Made by a program: the position numbers and the translations under genes. The notes under the pieces were generated by a model. The model searched no databases. It saw nothing but the letters and a program-made list of their open reading frames with translations, and was not told where the DNA came from. DNA of 64,000 bases from an uncultured Lachnospiraceae bacterium (GTDB lineage: Bacteria > Bacillota > Clostridia > Lachnospirales > Lachnospiraceae): assembly GCA_910577645.1 (NCBI GenBank), contig CAJTOL010000002.1, positions 62,001 through 126,000 on the forward strand, read 5' to 3'. Of the stretch, positions 7,999-15,835 are shown piece by piece (position 1 is the stretch's first letter; every line of letters starts with the position of its first letter).

Positions 7999-9477
7999 AT
8001 GAGTGAGAAGGACAGAGAGCAGGAATTTGACAAACAGATTCAATCGCTTTTAGAGGAAGAACCTGCCGGAAAAAAGAAGAAGGGCAGGCTTCGCCGGATG
8101 AGTAAAAAGAAAAAAATAATTTTAGGTTCCGGGGCTGCTGCTATAGCAATACTGGTGGGACTGAAGCTGTTTGGAGGAAACAAAGAGATTATCCCTACAG
8201 CGGCGACGGCAGTCCTGGAAAAGGGCAGTATAGAGAATATCCTTTCCGTCAGCGGCCCGGTTTCCGGAACCGACAGTGTGGACGTGGTTTCGAATATTCA
8301 TGCGGAGATAAAGAGCATTGAAGTAAAGGAAGGCGATAAAGTAACAGAAGGCCAGCTTTTGGCAGAGATTGATGATTCGGATTTGTTAAAAGAGCTGGAG
8401 ATTGCCCGCAACTCCTACGATTTGGCGGTAGCTACCAGAGATGAAAACCTGCGGGATGCAAGGAATGGCTATGCCAAGGCGCTTCAGGACTATGAGGCGG
8501 CCCGGGCAAACTATAACCGGCAGAGCGTTTTAGCCCAGGCAGGCGGGATTTCAGCAGTGGAGCTGGAGGCAGCGGCAAATACCCTTGAGGACGCCAAACG
8601 GGCAGTAAACGGCTACACTTTGGAAAACGGGCAGGTGACGGCGGATAAATCTTATGAGCTGCAGATAAAAAACGCCCAGTATAATCTGGATAAGGCGTTG
8701 GAAAACCTGGAAGCTGCCAAAATCAAGGCTCCTATTTCCGGAACCGTGGTGAGAGTCAACAGCAAGGTAGGTCAGTTTGCTGACAAGCCGGAGGAAAATG
8801 AGCCGATTTTCATTATTGAAAATCTGGACACCCTGGAATTGGAAATTAAGATCAGCGAGTATTCCATCGGCAAGGTAGAGGTAGGACAAAGAGCTGAGAT
8901 TAGAGCGGATATTTTAGGAGACAACAGCGTTCAGGGGGAGATTCTGTCCATTTCTCCCACTGGCGAGGAAAAAGGCGGCGGCTCTACAGAGCGGGTGATT
9001 CCTACGATCATCCGGGTATTAGATGAGGATACCAGCCTGATTGCAGGAATTACGGCCAAAGCGGCTATCGTTCTGGAAGAGGCAAAGGATACCTGGGTGG
9101 TTCCCATTTCAGCCCTTCACACAGGAGCTGACGGAACCACTTCCCTGGTAGTGGTGGAAAACGGTATTTGCCGGATGATCCCTGTAACCACCGGGGTGGA
9201 GAGTGACATCAGCGTAGAAATTTTCCCGGCAGAAGGAGCGGTCCTTACAGAGGGGATGTCATACATAATCACGCCGGATCCCATGCTGGCCGAGGGCAGT
9301 AAGGTGACAGAGCTGCCGTCTGCAGGCCAGCTTGCCAAAGGGCAGGAGGAAAGCGCGGCGCCGGCTGAAAACAGCGATGAGGAATCTGACGCCGGGGCCG
9401 GAGAGGAAAGCCCGGCATCCGGCCAGGGCGATGAGGCCGGTTCGGACGCTGAGACAAGCGCCCCTTTGACAGAGTAG
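7999..9477 (+). CDS. HlyD/MacA-like membrane fusion protein of an ABC exporter
   Basis: A 492-residue adaptor. A short cytosolic, very basic head (KKKKGRLRRMSKKKK) leads into one membrane anchor (IILGSGAAAIAILVGL, residues ~40-55). Outside are the lipoyl halves (IKSIEVKEGDKVTEGQLLAEID and AAKIKAPISGTVVRVNS) flanking a helical hairpin (~residues 130-245), a beta-barrel, and an acidic Ser/Glu/Ala-rich tail from about residue 445 that looks disordered. In Gram-positives such proteins pair with MacB-type permeases to export peptides or antibiotics. It is the first gene of a three-gene operon with the ATPase and permease. Start follows ACAGGAGGA. Confidence 0.9.
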   Translation: MSEKDREQEFDKQIQSLLEEEPAGKKKKGRLRRMSKKKKIILGSGAAAIAILVGLKLFGGNKEIIPTAATAVLEKGSIENILSVSGPVSGTDSVDVVSNIHAEIKSIEVKEGDKVTEGQLLAEIDDSDLLKELEIARNSYDLAVATRDENLRDARNGYAKALQDYEAARANYNRQSVLAQAGGISAVELEAAANTLEDAKRAVNGYTLENGQVTADKSYELQIKNAQYNLDKALENLEAAKIKAPISGTVVRVNSKVGQFADKPEENEPIFIIENLDTLELEIKISEYSIGKVEVGQRAEIRADILGDNSVQGEILSISPTGEEKGGGSTERVIPTIIRVLDEDTSLIAGITAKAAIVLEEAKDTWVVPISALHTGADGTTSLVVVENGICRMIPVTTGVESDISVEIFPAEGAVLTEGMSYIITPDPMLAEGSKVTELPSAGQLAKGQEESAAPAENSDEESDAGAGEESPASGQGDEAGSDAETSAPLTE

Positions 9478-9487
9478 GGGGATGCTT

Positions 9488-10414
9488 ATGAAAATAAGAT
9501 GGAACCTGACAGGATGGAAAAAGAAGCAGCCTGCTTATCTGACGGAGAATGTGGAGGAAGATTTAATCCGCTTGGAAAATCTGGTAAAAATTTATGATAC
9601 CGGAGCCATTAAGGTGTTGGGTTTAAAAAAAATCAACCTGACCATTAAGCGGGGAGAATTTGTGGCCATTATGGGCCAGTCCGGCTCCGGAAAATCAACC
9701 CTGATGAACATTTTAGGCTGTCTGGATCGGCCTACTCTGGGGCATTACTATCTGGACGGAGTGGATACGGCAGCCCTTACCCCTAATGAGCTTTCCGACA
9801 TTCGAAATAGAAAGATCGGCTTTGTATTCCAGTCCTTTAACCTGATATCCAGAACCTCGGCGGTAAAAAATGTGGAGATTCCTATGATCTATGCTCACAG
9901 ATCCAAAAAGGCCAGGAGGGAGAGAGCGCTGCTTCTGCTGGAAAAGGTAGGGCTGGGACAGAGGTTTGAGCACATGCCCAATGAGCTTTCCGGCGGACAG
10001 AGGCAGAGGGTTGCGATTGCCAGGGCGCTGGCCAACGAGCCGCCTCTGATTCTGGCTGACGAGCCTACAGGAAACCTGGACACCGCTTCTTCTGTGGAGA
10101 TTATGGAGATTTTCAGCGAACTCCACCGGGAGGGGGCTACTGTGGTGGTGGTTACACATGAGGAAAATATTGCCGCCTTTACCCACCGGATTATCCGCTT
10201 TCAGGACGGAAAGGTGGTAAGCGACGAGGAGAACCTCAATCCCACTGTTACCGGAAATGAGAACCATATGGAGGGACTGTACCGGGTTCATGCCCAGGAA
10301 CCCCAGGGGCATGCCTCTATGCCCGAAAAGCAGGGTAATAAGGAGGAAATACCCAAGGGGCATACCTCTATGCCCAAAAAACAGGGCAATAAGGAGGAAA
10401 TACATGCTGATTGA
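9488..10414 (+). CDS. MacB/LolD-type ABC transporter ATPase
   Basis: A 308-residue ATPase that powers the adjacent permease. Walker A GQSGSGKST, Q-loop VFQSFNLI, signature LSGGQRQRVAIARAL, Walker B ILADEPTGNLD and switch VVTHE are all intact. ATG at 9488 is favoured over ATG at 9482 because the GGGGG of the preceding stop region is better spaced. The last ~40 residues are unusual: a 17-residue unit PQGHASMPEKQGNKEEI is repeated as PKGHTSMPKKQGNKEEI, encoded by a 51-bp tandem duplication that also carries the ribosome site of the next gene. The stop lies 11 bases inside the permease gene. Confidence 0.92.
   Translation: MKIRWNLTGWKKKQPAYLTENVEEDLIRLENLVKIYDTGAIKVLGLKKINLTIKRGEFVAIMGQSGSGKSTLMNILGCLDRPTLGHYYLDGVDTAALTPNELSDIRNRKIGFVFQSFNLISRTSAVKNVEIPMIYAHRSKKARRERALLLLEKVGLGQRFEHMPNELSGGQRQRVAIARALANEPPLILADEPTGNLDTASSVEIMEIFSELHREGATVVVVTHEENIAAFTHRIIRFQDGKVVSDEENLNPTVTGNENHMEGLYRVHAQEPQGHASMPEKQGNKEEIPKGHTSMPKKQGNKEEIHAD
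10301..10402 (+). repeat. Two-copy 51-bp tandem duplication carrying a ribosome site
   Basis: Unit one 10301-10351, unit two 10352-10402, differing at about five positions. Each unit contains a GGGCAT-N6-ATGCCC hairpin followed by AATAAGGAGGAAATA. In unit two this is the ribosome site of the permease (ATG 10404); in unit one the same AGGAGG is followed by ATACCC with no start codon, so it is a 'ghost' site. Confidence 0.9.
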
Positions 10415-11615
10415 GAATATGTTTATGGCGTTTCACGCCATTAAAGCCAACAAAATGCGGGCATTTCTCACTATGCTGGGAATCATCATCGGTATTGGCT
10501 CCGTGATCTCCATTGTCTCCATAGGCGATACCATGAGAAGTATGTTTACGGAGATTTACAAAGATGTGGGACTGACCCAGGCCTATATTTTTATCGGCTA
10601 CTGGGTGGATGATGTGCACCAAAGCGATTACTTTACCCTGGACGATTTGGATCGGATACAGGAGGTATTCGGCGATGAGATTGCCTATATTGACAGCAAC
10701 GCCTTTGTAAGTTCTAAGGTTCAGGCAGGAAGAACCACCATGGACTTTGATTTTACAGGGATTGACTATAATTATATAGATGTCCAGCCGGTAACCATAG
10801 TGGCGGGCCGGTACCTGAACCAGGGAGATATCCTGGGGAGAAAGAAGAATATTGTCATTGAGGAACAGAGCGCCATCAATCTGTTCGGAACGGCAGAAGC
10901 AGTGGGAAAGACCTTCCGAACCACGATTTACGGAAATACCGATGAATACAATATTGTAGGGGTTTACCGCAAGGAACAGAGCCCTTTTATGGCGCTTATG
11001 ATGGGAAATTCGGGAGACAAGGGGACGGCGCTGATTCCCTATACCATTCTTACCTGGCCTAACGATTATTTTTACCAATGCCATGTATTTGCCAAGGAAG
11101 GAGTGGATTTAGGGGATTTCTTTACCCGGCTTACCGCATTTATCGCCAAGATGAAAGGGAGGATGCCCCAGGATTTTTATACTATGACAGCTATAGATGA
11201 GATGGCAAGCGTGGATGGCGTAATGGGAGGAATTTCTGCCGCCGTGGGAGGAATTGCGGCTATCTCCCTGTTGGTAGGAGGTATCGGCATTATGAATATT
11301 ATGCTGGTATCCGTCACCGAGAGAACCAGAGAGATCGGCATCCGAAAGGCTTTGGGGGCCAGAACCAGGGATGTTTTGATACAGTTTTTAACAGAGTCCG
11401 CCCTGCTGTCGGCCTGCGGAGGACTGCTGGGAGTCAGCCTGGCAGTGAGCCTGGTGAGCCTGGGAGGAATACTGTTTGGAATACCGGTGGTGATAAAGCC
11501 GTCAATTGTAATAATGGCAGTGTCTTTCTCCGCTGTGGTAGGTATCTTTTTCGGCTTGTACCCTGCGTCAAAGGCGGCCAAGGCTGATCCCATTGACGCC
11601 CTGAGATATGAATAA
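10404..11615 (+). CDS. MacB/FtsX-like ABC transporter permease
   Basis: A 403-residue permease. First membrane helix MRAFLTMLGIIIGIGSVISIVSIG (residues ~17-40), a large extracellular MacB periplasmic-core-like domain (~residues 45-265), then three helices in the FtsX domain with VERTREIGIRKALGA-type coupling motif (SVTERTREIGIRKALGA) and the closing PIDALRYE. It starts at ATG 10404, right after AAGGAGGAAATAC, within the end of the ATPase gene. Together with the adaptor and ATPase it forms a MacAB-like exporter; the cargo is unknown (peptide or antimicrobial likely). Confidence 0.9.
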   Translation: MLIENMFMAFHAIKANKMRAFLTMLGIIIGIGSVISIVSIGDTMRSMFTEIYKDVGLTQAYIFIGYWVDDVHQSDYFTLDDLDRIQEVFGDEIAYIDSNAFVSSKVQAGRTTMDFDFTGIDYNYIDVQPVTIVAGRYLNQGDILGRKKNIVIEEQSAINLFGTAEAVGKTFRTTIYGNTDEYNIVGVYRKEQSPFMALMMGNSGDKGTALIPYTILTWPNDYFYQCHVFAKEGVDLGDFFTRLTAFIAKMKGRMPQDFYTMTAIDEMASVDGVMGGISAAVGGIAAISLLVGGIGIMNIMLVSVTERTREIGIRKALGARTRDVLIQFLTESALLSACGGLLGVSLAVSLVSLGGILFGIPVVIKPSIVIMAVSFSAVVGIFFGLYPASKAAKADPIDALRYE

Positions 11616-11628
11616 ATATACATAAGGG

Positions 11629-11698
11629 GGGATGTTGCAAAATAAAATTCAGAGGTCTTCCATTGGCGCTGGATTTTATTTTGCAACATCTCTTTTTG
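11629..11698 (+). repeat. Inverted-repeat element, copy 1, acting as terminator
   Basis: GATGTTGCAAAATAAAATTC (11631-11650) faces GGATTTTATTTTGCAACATC (11671-11690), a near-perfect 20-bp stem followed by TCTTTTTG. It ends the exporter operon. The same GGATGTYGCAAAATRAAA arm recurs at about 48700-48752 (minus orientation) and 58852-58920. Confidence 0.85.
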
Positions 11699-11790
11699 TA
11701 TTAAAAAACGAAAGGCGAAAACTGTCAGGTTATGTCTGCGAAAAAAATGTAAAAATTTATTCAGATAGGGTCGCCAATATCTGTTAATTG

Positions 11791-11799
11791 TGGTATACT
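11791..11799 (+). promoter_or_regulatory. Extended -10 promoter
   Basis: TGGTATACT, no clear -35. Transcription would begin near 11806, leaving too little leader for ATG 11813 and so favouring ATG 11834 as the start of the next gene. Confidence 0.55.
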
Positions 11800-11833
11800 A
11801 AGGTGATATCTTATGGACAGAGGAGCAGATTTT

Positions 11834-12259
11834 ATGTTAAATGAAGAAAAAATCAGGCTAATGACAGAAATCGCTATGTTTGAGAAAAAGGAAGGGAAGC
11901 ATATTTTTCCCTATCATAAATATTTTAAAAGCGATTATATCGGGAGCCGCGTTATGAGAAGCTTTTTTAAATATACCCTGTGCGCCCTTCTCTGTCTGCT
12001 TATCTGGGGGCTTTACAACCTGGACAGCCTTCTCAATACAGTTAATTTAGGAGAGCTTTTTGTCCGGGGAGAGATGCTGACGGAGGTTTATCTGACAGGG
12101 CTGTTTCTTTATCTGGTCATAACGGCTGTCGTTGCGGCTGTCCGTTATCGCCGGGCTCATAAAGGAATGAAAGAATATGCAGCCAAGCTGCGGCGCCTGG
12201 AGAAGCGCTATGAATTCCAAAGCAAGACGAAAGAAATAAAGGAGGGCTCACGGTCATGA
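11834..12259 (+). CDS. Small membrane protein of unknown function
   Basis: 141 residues. A charged head (LNEEKIRLMTEIAMFEKKEGKH) is followed by two membrane helices (FKYTLCALLCLLIWGLYNL and VYLTGLFLYLVITAVVAAV) and a basic, helical, probably cytosolic tail (EYAAKLRRLEKRYEFQSK). I do not recognise the family. ATG 11834 is chosen over 11813 because GAGGAG precedes it and the promoter lies too close to 11813. It overlaps the next gene by four bases or fewer, so the two are probably coupled and could form one membrane complex linked to the cdaA operon. Confidence 0.7.
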   Translation: MLNEEKIRLMTEIAMFEKKEGKHIFPYHKYFKSDYIGSRVMRSFFKYTLCALLCLLIWGLYNLDSLLNTVNLGELFVRGEMLTEVYLTGLFLYLVITAVVAAVRYRRAHKGMKEYAAKLRRLEKRYEFQSKTKEIKEGSRS

Positions 12260-13200
12260 TGGGGCTGCTTGTTTTAAAGGAACGATTAAAGGAGTTTTAC
12301 GGGAAATACGATATTTATATTAATCCGGTATTCCGCTTTTTGTTTGGCCTTTCCGCTATGCTGATTCTCAATTCCAACCTGGGATTTATGGCAAAACTGA
12401 CTGGCCCGGTGCCGGTGCTGGTGACAGGGCTTGTGTGTTCGTTTCTGCCTTACAGCATTATTTCCCTGCTGATTACCGTGATTATGCTGCTTCATTTATA
12501 CAGCGCATCTCTGGAGATTGCCCTGATAGTAGGCGTGTTGGTGTTTATTATCATTTTGCTTTACAGCGGGCTTCAGCCTGGAGACAGTTTCCTCCTGGTG
12601 CTGACTCCTATGATGTTTTTCCTGAACATTCCTTATGTTCTTCCTATTTTGGTGGGACTGGCCGGAAGCCTGACTGCGGTAATCCCTGTATCCCTGGGAA
12701 TATTGATGTATTATATTCTCCTGTATATTAAGCAGAATGTAGGGGCTTTAACCGGAACGGTGGCGGCAGTGGATATTACTCAGAAATATGTCCAGCTTAT
12801 TAAGAGTATGCTTTCCAACCAGACCGCGGTGGTAATGATTGCCGCCTTTGTCTTGAGTATTGTGCTGGTGTACATGATAAAACGCCTGTCCACCGATTAT
12901 TCCTGGTATCTGGCCATTGCCGCCGGAGTTATTGCCCAGCTGGGGGTAATTTTTATGGGGGATATGATGTTTTCCATAACAGTACCGATGGGAGATATGG
13001 TGGCCGGCATGGCAGTGTCGGTTGTGATTGCCTTGGTGTATACCTTTTTTGCTTTTGCGGTGGATTATACCCGCACAGAGTATCTTCAGTATGAAGATGA
13101 TGATTATTACTACTATGTAAAAGCGGTTCCCAAGATTGCGGTAACCGCCCGGGACGTAAAAGTCCAGAAAATCAATACCAGAAAAAACCGGATGGAATAA
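12256..13200 (+). CDS. Polytopic membrane protein of unknown function, upstream of cdaA
   Basis: 314 residues with about eight to nine hydrophobic helices (for example LLITVIMLLHLYSASLEIAL, IALIVGVLVFIIILLYSG, VVMIAAFVLSIVLVYMI, MAVSVVIALVYTFFAFAV). The end is a cytosolic tail holding the acidic-aromatic run EDDDYYYYVK and then a basic stretch. It has no ABC permease motif or other signature I can name. It starts inside the preceding gene and ends 36 bases before cdaA, so co-transcription with the c-di-AMP cyclase is likely. A role in controlling CdaA or in transport is a guess from position only. Confidence 0.75.
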   Translation: MMGLLVLKERLKEFYGKYDIYINPVFRFLFGLSAMLILNSNLGFMAKLTGPVPVLVTGLVCSFLPYSIISLLITVIMLLHLYSASLEIALIVGVLVFIIILLYSGLQPGDSFLLVLTPMMFFLNIPYVLPILVGLAGSLTAVIPVSLGILMYYILLYIKQNVGALTGTVAAVDITQKYVQLIKSMLSNQTAVVMIAAFVLSIVLVYMIKRLSTDYSWYLAIAAGVIAQLGVIFMGDMMFSITVPMGDMVAGMAVSVVIALVYTFFAFAVDYTRTEYLQYEDDDYYYYVKAVPKIAVTARDVKVQKINTRKNRME

Positions 13201-13236
13201 TCCTAAAAGACTCAAAAAAGGGGGTGCGGTATTGAT

Positions 13237-14115
13237 ATGACAGATTTGTTAAATGGTTTATATAACTGGCTTACATTTTTACCTAGAATGACCTTGGCGA
13301 ATCTGATAGAAATTGTAATACTTTCCGTTTTGATTTATGAAATCCTGCTTTGGATTAAAAACACCAGAGCCTGGACTCTTCTCAGGGGCCTGGTGGTAAT
13401 TTTAGGCTTTGCAATTTTGGCAGAGCTGTTTAAGCTGACGATTATTTTGTGGATATTGGAAAAATCCCTGACCATAGCTGTGACAGCTCTGATTATCATA
13501 TTCCAGCCGGAGCTTCGTAAGGCTTTAGAGCAGCTGGGAAGCCAGAATCTGCTCAGCAATATTTTATCCATTGATGATAAAAAGTCCCAGTCAGGTTTTA
13601 CGGACAAGACAATTAATGAGCTGGTAAAGGCTACTTTTGAAATGGCCAAGGTAAAGACAGGAGCGCTGATTGTTATTAGCCGGGACCTGCCGCTAAAAGA
13701 GATTGAAAGGACAGGTATTGAGGTGGACGGTATTGTTACCAGCCAGCTTTTGATTAATATTTTTGAGCACAACACCCCGCTTCACGACGGAGCAGTGGTG
13801 GTTCAGGGCAACCGTGTGACAGCGGCAACCTGTTACCTTCCTCTTTCGGATAATATGAATATCAGCAAAGAACTGGGAACCCGTCATCGTGCCGCAGTAG
13901 GCATCAGCGAGGTGACGGATACCATGACCATTGTGGTTTCCGAGGAAACCGGCCGCGTGTCCGTAGCCCGTGGCGGAAAGTTAGAAAAGATTGGAAATGC
14001 CGATGAGCTTAGGAGTACATTAAGAGCTTTACAGGGGGAGGATAAGGAGGCGGCTGTCAATCGGATTAAGATATGGAAGGGAAGGCTGAAAAATGAAAGA
14101 ACGATTAAAGAGTAA
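13237..14115 (+). CDS. cdaA: Diadenylate cyclase CdaA
   Basis: A 292-residue membrane-bound enzyme joining two ATP into cyclic di-AMP, the second messenger for potassium/osmolyte balance and wall homeostasis. Three N-terminal helices (residues ~15-85, such as LANLIEIVILSVLIYEILLWI) are followed by the DAC domain with the two signature motifs DGA (Asp184-Ala186, in PLHDGAVVV) and RHR (216-218, in GTRHRAAVG). Length is slightly above the usual 270-280. Start follows AAAGGGGGTG. It overlaps cdaR by 23 bases, as expected for the conserved cdaA-cdaR pair. Confidence 0.95.
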   Translation: MTDLLNGLYNWLTFLPRMTLANLIEIVILSVLIYEILLWIKNTRAWTLLRGLVVILGFAILAELFKLTIILWILEKSLTIAVTALIIIFQPELRKALEQLGSQNLLSNILSIDDKKSQSGFTDKTINELVKATFEMAKVKTGALIVISRDLPLKEIERTGIEVDGIVTSQLLINIFEHNTPLHDGAVVVQGNRVTAATCYLPLSDNMNISKELGTRHRAAVGISEVTDTMTIVVSEETGRVSVARGGKLEKIGNADELRSTLRALQGEDKEAAVNRIKIWKGRLKNERTIKE

Positions 14116-15448
14116 TCTGGGCCTGAAAATCCTGTCTGTTTTCCTTGCGTTTTTCGTATGGCTTTTGGTAGTGAATGTCTCCGATCCCAAACAGAGCGGC
14201 GAGAGAAGCGTGCAGCTCGAGATCATCAATGAGGATGCCCTGACAGACGCAGGGCTGACTTATGAGTTAGTAGAGCGGAGTACCGTAACCATTGACTATA
14301 CCGTGCACATGCGTAACAGCTCTCAGATCCAGCCGGGAGATTTCAGGGCTTATATTGATCTTGCAGACTGCAACGTGCTGGGAGCCGTGCCGGTTCGTTT
14401 AGAAGTATTAAACCATAAAGATATGGTAACTAATGTCCGGGCCAATCCCAGTGTAGTTCATGTAGAGACAGAGCCTCTTCAGAGAAAGGAGTTTGATCTG
14501 AGGATGGAGCTTAAAGGGAAGGCTGCCGATGGATATGAGGTCAATAGCTATACCCTTGCATCAAAAAAAGTTTGGGTCAAGGGACCGGAATCTTTAGTAG
14601 GCCAGATCACTGCAGTGGGAGTAGAAGTGGATATTGAGGGTGCAGAGGGAGACTTGACAGGTGTCGCTTCGCCGATATTTTATGACGCCAATGGAAATCC
14701 CCTGAATTTAGGGGAAAAGGTAAGCGTAAATCAGACAGAGGTTAACTATACAGTACAGATATTAAAGGTTCGTCAGCTTACTTTGGACTTTGAGGTGGGA
14801 GGTAATGTGGCGGATGGCTACCGGTTTACCGGAATTGAATGTGATGCCAAGACCATTTCCGTTGTGGGCCTTCGGTCCCAGCTGGCTTCCATTACCAGCA
14901 TTACCATACCGTCTGAGGCTTTAAGCGTAGAAGGATTAATGGCAGGCAAGGTGGTGACAGTAGATGTGAGCCAATTCCTGCCGGAAGGAGTAAGGATGGT
15001 AACGGATAATGGTGATACTACCATTCATATCCGCCTTGATGTAGAGAGGTTGTCATCCAGAATATACTCTATTGACAAAAACGATATTGTCCTTACAGGA
15101 AAAAGGGAAGGTTATGATTATACCTTTATTCCGGATATTATGGAAGTAACGGTTCAGGGTCTGGAAGAAGATTTGGACAGCCTGGACAGCGCCGCCATTA
15201 AGGCATCAACAGATGTATCCCAGCTGGAAGCAGGAGTCCATGAGGCGGCCATAAGTTTTGAAGCCCTGGAGCATGGATATGAGATTTTCGATTATACCCG
15301 AATGTCCCTGACGGTCACAGACAGTAACAGGTCTTTTGAATCAGAAGAGGATTTGGAAGCAGGAGCTACTGCCTCTGATATGGGGGAAAGCGGTGAGACA
15401 GAGGGACAGGCTGCAGAAGAAAGTTCCGGGTCTGGAAACAATCACTAA
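14093..15448 (+). CDS. cdaR: CdaA regulatory protein CdaR (YbbR domains)
   Basis: A 451-residue protein with one N-terminal membrane anchor (KILSVFLAFFVWLLVVNV) and an extracellular chain of about four YbbR repeats (repeated VxVxG turns such as KKVWVKGPESLV, KTISVVGLRSQL and MEVTVQGLEEDL). CdaR binds CdaA in the membrane and tunes its activity. The last ~35 residues are an acidic, Ser/Gly-rich tail (ESEEDLEAGATASDMGES). In many Firmicutes glmM follows; here HPr follows 15 bases later, so the locus order is altered. Confidence 0.92.
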   Translation: MKERLKSNLGLKILSVFLAFFVWLLVVNVSDPKQSGERSVQLEIINEDALTDAGLTYELVERSTVTIDYTVHMRNSSQIQPGDFRAYIDLADCNVLGAVPVRLEVLNHKDMVTNVRANPSVVHVETEPLQRKEFDLRMELKGKAADGYEVNSYTLASKKVWVKGPESLVGQITAVGVEVDIEGAEGDLTGVASPIFYDANGNPLNLGEKVSVNQTEVNYTVQILKVRQLTLDFEVGGNVADGYRFTGIECDAKTISVVGLRSQLASITSITIPSEALSVEGLMAGKVVTVDVSQFLPEGVRMVTDNGDTTIHIRLDVERLSSRIYSIDKNDIVLTGKREGYDYTFIPDIMEVTVQGLEEDLDSLDSAAIKASTDVSQLEAGVHEAAISFEALEHGYEIFDYTRMSLTVTDSNRSFESEEDLEAGATASDMGESGETEGQAAEESSGSGNNH

Positions 15449-15463
15449 TTGGGGGAACTACTT

Positions 15464-15727
15464 ATGGTGAAGGCAAAAGCATTGATTAAGAATCCTACAG
15501 GGCTTCATCTGCGCCCGGCAGGAATTTTATGTAAAGAAGCATTAAAATATAAGTCGTCTGTTAATTTCCTGTTTGGGAATTCACGCAACAACGCAAAGAG
15601 CGTTTTAAGCGTTCTGGGGGCGTGTGTAAAGAGTGGGGACGAGATCGAATTTATCTGTGAAGGCGAGGATGAGGAAGTAGCGCTGGCGGCCATGCTGAAA
15701 GCAGTAGCAGACGGCCTGGGAGAGTAA
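15464..15727 (+). CDS. ptsH: PTS phosphocarrier protein HPr
   Basis: 87 residues, the full normal length. The phosphoryl-accepting His15 lies in TGLHLRPAG, and the Firmicutes regulatory Ser46 is in NNAKSVLSVLG, so HPr-kinase-dependent catabolite control is possible. HPr carries phosphate from enzyme I to sugar-specific EIIA domains. ATG 15464 with GGGGGA eight bases ahead is chosen rather than TTG at 15449. It sits between cdaR and ptsI with a small hairpin before ptsI. Confidence 0.93.
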   Translation: MVKAKALIKNPTGLHLRPAGILCKEALKYKSSVNFLFGNSRNNAKSVLSVLGACVKSGDEIEFICEGEDEEVALAAMLKAVADGLGE

Positions 15728-15743
15728 ACTTAAGGGGTGCCGG

Positions 15744-15775
15744 GCCTGCCGCGTTCCAGGCAGGCATGACTATTT
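15744..15775 (+). terminator. Hairpin between ptsH and ptsI, partial attenuator
   Basis: GCCTGCC (15744-15750) pairs GGCAGGC (15759-15765), then ATGACTATTTTT. The T-run is six bases away from the stem, so it is a weak terminator or mRNA-stability stem that could set a different HPr to enzyme I ratio. Confidence 0.5.
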
Positions 15776-15835
15776 TTCTCATTGCTGGCGGAAATAAAGA
15801 GAAATACTATTTATTTTAAGGAGGTATAAGGTATT

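Noticed and set aside
7672..8043. 123-codon minus-strand frame after the dehydrogenase remnant
   Set aside because: No start signal, no recognised family, and it runs into the adaptor gene on the other strand.
10301..10402. Short direct repeats considered as a CRISPR start
   Set aside because: Only two abutting units without spacers, in frame within a coding region; a tandem duplication.
9713..10405. 230-codon minus-strand frame opposite the ABC ATPase
   Set aside because: Shadow of a gene with all ABC motifs intact; its residues show no family features.
13201..13236. c-di-AMP riboswitch near cdaA
   Set aside because: The gap is 36 bases and no ydaO-type conserved blocks are seen anywhere upstream in the operon.
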